From Citromicrobium sp. (GTDB taxonomy: Bacteria; Pseudomonadota; Alphaproteobacteria; Sphingomonadales; Sphingomonadaceae): DNA of 5,542 nt. The notes beneath the pieces are model-generated. The model was not told where the DNA came from. It saw nothing but the letters and a program-made list of their open reading frames with translations, and ran no database searches. The stretch is from contig QFNA01000143.1 of the NCBI GenBank assembly GCA_003248395.1, forward strand, positions 1 to 5,542, written 5' to 3'. The position numbers were made by a program, and so were the translations under genes. This document shows positions 4,371-5,542 of this stretch, piece after piece (the stretch's first letter is position 1; each line of letters begins with the position of its first letter).

Positions 4371-5435
4371 ATGAAGGCTTTCTGGACCGAAGCGGATTAT
4401 GACGACCATGAGCTCGTGCAGCTCGTGCGTGACCCCGACAGCGGCCTGACTGCCATTATCGCGCTGCATTCGACGCATCTCGGGCCGGGCGCGGGCGGTA
4501 CGCGCTTCTGGCATTATGCCCAACCCGAAGCAGCCATGCGTGATGCGCTGCGCCTGAGCCGCGGCATGAGTTACAAGAACGCGATGGCCGGACTTCCGAT
4601 GGGCGGGGGCAAGGCGGTCATCCTGGCCGACGAGAACAGGACCAAGACCCCGGAAATGCTGGCAGCATTTGCCAACGCGGTCGAGGCGCTCGGCGGTCAG
4701 TATGTCACTGCCGAGGACGTCGGAATTTCCGAAGCCGATATGGCACTGGTTGCGCAGCGCACCCAGTACGTATCGGGCCTGCCCGTCGAGGGCGAGGAAA
4801 CCGCTGGCGGCGATCCCGGCCCGTTCACTGCGCTGGGAATTTTCCTGGGCATCAAGGCGGCCGTGAAGCACAAGCTCGGCAAGGACAGCATGGAAGGGGT
4901 TCATGTCGCCATCCAGGGCACGGGCAGCGTCGGTGGCGGCGTGGCACGGCTGCTGGCAAGGGAAGGGGCGCAATTGACCCTTTCCGACATCAACGAAGAT
5001 CGGGCCAGCGATCTCGCCGCCGAACTGGGCGCGCAATCGGTACCTTCCGATGCGATCATGTCGATACCCTGCGATGTGTTCAGCCCGAATGCGCTGGGTG
5101 CGATTCTGGATGACGAGGGCATCGCGCGCCTCGATTGCAAGATCGTTGCGGGCGGGGCCAACAATCAGCTTGCTCGCGCCGGGCATGGGCAAATGCTGGC
5201 CGAACGCGGCATCCTCTACGCACCGGATTATGTGATCAACGCGGGCGGGATCATCTCGGTTACGCTCGAATATCTCTGTCGGCGCGACCGTCAGCCCTGC
5301 GACGTCAACGACGTTCGGGAGCGGATTGCGCTCATACCGGGCAGGCTTGAGCAAATCTGGCAGCAAAGCGACGAGACTGGCGTTTCGCCGGATCAGGTGG
5401 CGGATCGGATGGCGCAGGACCTCATCGGGCGCTGA
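4371..5435 (+). CDS. NAD-dependent Glu/Leu/Phe/Val dehydrogenase, leucine-dehydrogenase-like
   Basis: This enzyme family reversibly deaminates an L-amino acid to its 2-oxo acid with NAD+; the closest type I recognise is Bacillus leucine dehydrogenase (branched-chain catabolism). The product is 354 residues. The catalytic domain has LHSTHLGPGAGGTRFW (32-47), K69 in RGMSYKN (substrate carboxylate), K81 in GLPMGGGKAVI (catalytic lysine) and D116 in VTAEDVG. The Rossmann domain has GTGSVG (183-188, GxGxxG) and D206 in LSDIN, which favours NAD+ over NADP+. GGANNQL (261-267) and YAPDYVINAGGIISV (283-297) close the active site. It is about 10 residues shorter than Bacillus LeuDH, mainly at the C-terminus. 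The start at 4371 fits the family and has AGGGG 8 nt upstream; the open frame reaching 4278 runs into tRNA-His and is not coding. Leu/Val versus Phe preference cannot be decided by eye. Confidence 0.93.
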   Translation: MKAFWTEADYDDHELVQLVRDPDSGLTAIIALHSTHLGPGAGGTRFWHYAQPEAAMRDALRLSRGMSYKNAMAGLPMGGGKAVILADENRTKTPEMLAAFANAVEALGGQYVTAEDVGISEADMALVAQRTQYVSGLPVEGEETAGGDPGPFTALGIFLGIKAAVKHKLGKDSMEGVHVAIQGTGSVGGGVARLLAREGAQLTLSDINEDRASDLAAELGAQSVPSDAIMSIPCDVFSPNALGAILDDEGIARLDCKIVAGGANNQLARAGHGQMLAERGILYAPDYVINAGGIISVTLEYLCRRDRQPCDVNDVRERIALIPGRLEQIWQQSDETGVSPDQVADRMAQDLIGR

Positions 5436-5449
5436 TCCAACGCTGATCC
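5430..5449 (+). repeat. 9-bp tandem direct repeat at the dehydrogenase stop
   Basis: CGCTGATCC occurs at 5430-5438 and again at 5441-5449, with a period of 11 bp. The first copy contains the stop codon TGA. It looks like a small slippage duplication, and no function is suggested. Confidence 0.5.
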
Positions 5450-5453
5450 GGCC

Positions 5454-5481
5454 TTGCAGCGCGGCGGAACGGTTGTAAAAG
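5454..5481 (+). promoter_or_regulatory. Weak promoter-like pair before ccmC
   Basis: TTGCAG (5454-5459) and TAAAAG (5476-5481) are 16 bp apart, with a GC-rich stretch after the -10. Both hexamers match the consensus only partly. The 65-bp gap could equally be read through from the dehydrogenase gene. Confidence 0.25.
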
Positions 5482-5500
5482 CGCGCCTACGGCTTTCGAC

Positions 5501-5542
5501 ATGCATGGCTTTGCCAATCCCAAACGTTTCCTCGCCATCGCG
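5501..5542 (+). CDS. ccmC: Probable haem exporter permease CcmC, N-terminal fragment cut by the window edge
   Basis: Only 14 codons are visible: MHGFANPKRFLAIA. This matches the N-terminus I associate with sphingomonad CcmC (MHxxANPxRF), the membrane protein that delivers haem to CcmE in cytochrome c maturation. The first membrane helix would lie beyond the window. No convincing Shine-Dalgarno precedes the ATG. The identification rests on a short motif and remembered neighbourhood (an amino acid dehydrogenase before ccmC), so it is provisional. Confidence 0.65.
   Translation, partial: MHGFANPKRFLAIA

Overview
The window is a stretch of GC-rich alphaproteobacterial chromosome. Gene order (bamA-skp-fabZ-rpmE, then tRNA-His, a Leu/Glu-type amino acid dehydrogenase and ccmC) and protein features point to Sphingomonadales, perhaps Erythrobacteraceae. 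Supporting signs are a tRNA-His that keeps the encoded G-1:C73 pair, a Skp followed directly by fabZ with no lpxD or lpxA, and a cysteine-free L31. The family-level placement is inference from memory and was not tested by any search.

Left part (1-2979): an envelope-biogenesis operon on the + strand. It holds the 3' two thirds of bamA (outer membrane protein assembly barrel; POTRA4-5 and the complete 16-strand domain), skp/ompH (periplasmic chaperone, start overlapping the bamA stop by one base) and fabZ (3-hydroxyacyl-ACP dehydratase). BamA inserts the outer membrane proteins that Skp escorts, and FabZ supplies acyl chains for membrane lipids.

Middle (2980-4059): rpmE (ribosomal protein L31) follows after 93 bp carrying a weak promoter-like pair and a 15-bp dyad. 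It ends at a strong GC hairpin. Convergent to it on the - strand is a 2-oxoglutarate/Fe(II) oxygenase of the prolyl-4-hydroxylase type, with its metal and 2OG ligands intact.

Right part (4060-5542): a 185-bp divergent region carries a plausible stable-RNA promoter for tRNA-His(GTG). Only 48 bp after the tRNA CCA end lies an NAD-dependent leucine-dehydrogenase-like gene. Its Shine-Dalgarno sequence forms the 3' arm of a perfect 8-bp inverted repeat. The window ends in the first 14 codons of a probable ccmC (cytochrome c maturation).

No phage, IS, CRISPR or defence genes are visible; this looks like conserved chromosome. The points most worth a second look are a textbook EF-hand loop inside Skp, the hairpin that hides the dehydrogenase ribosome binding site just after tRNA-His, two unusual surface loops of BamA, and the dyad in front of rpmE.
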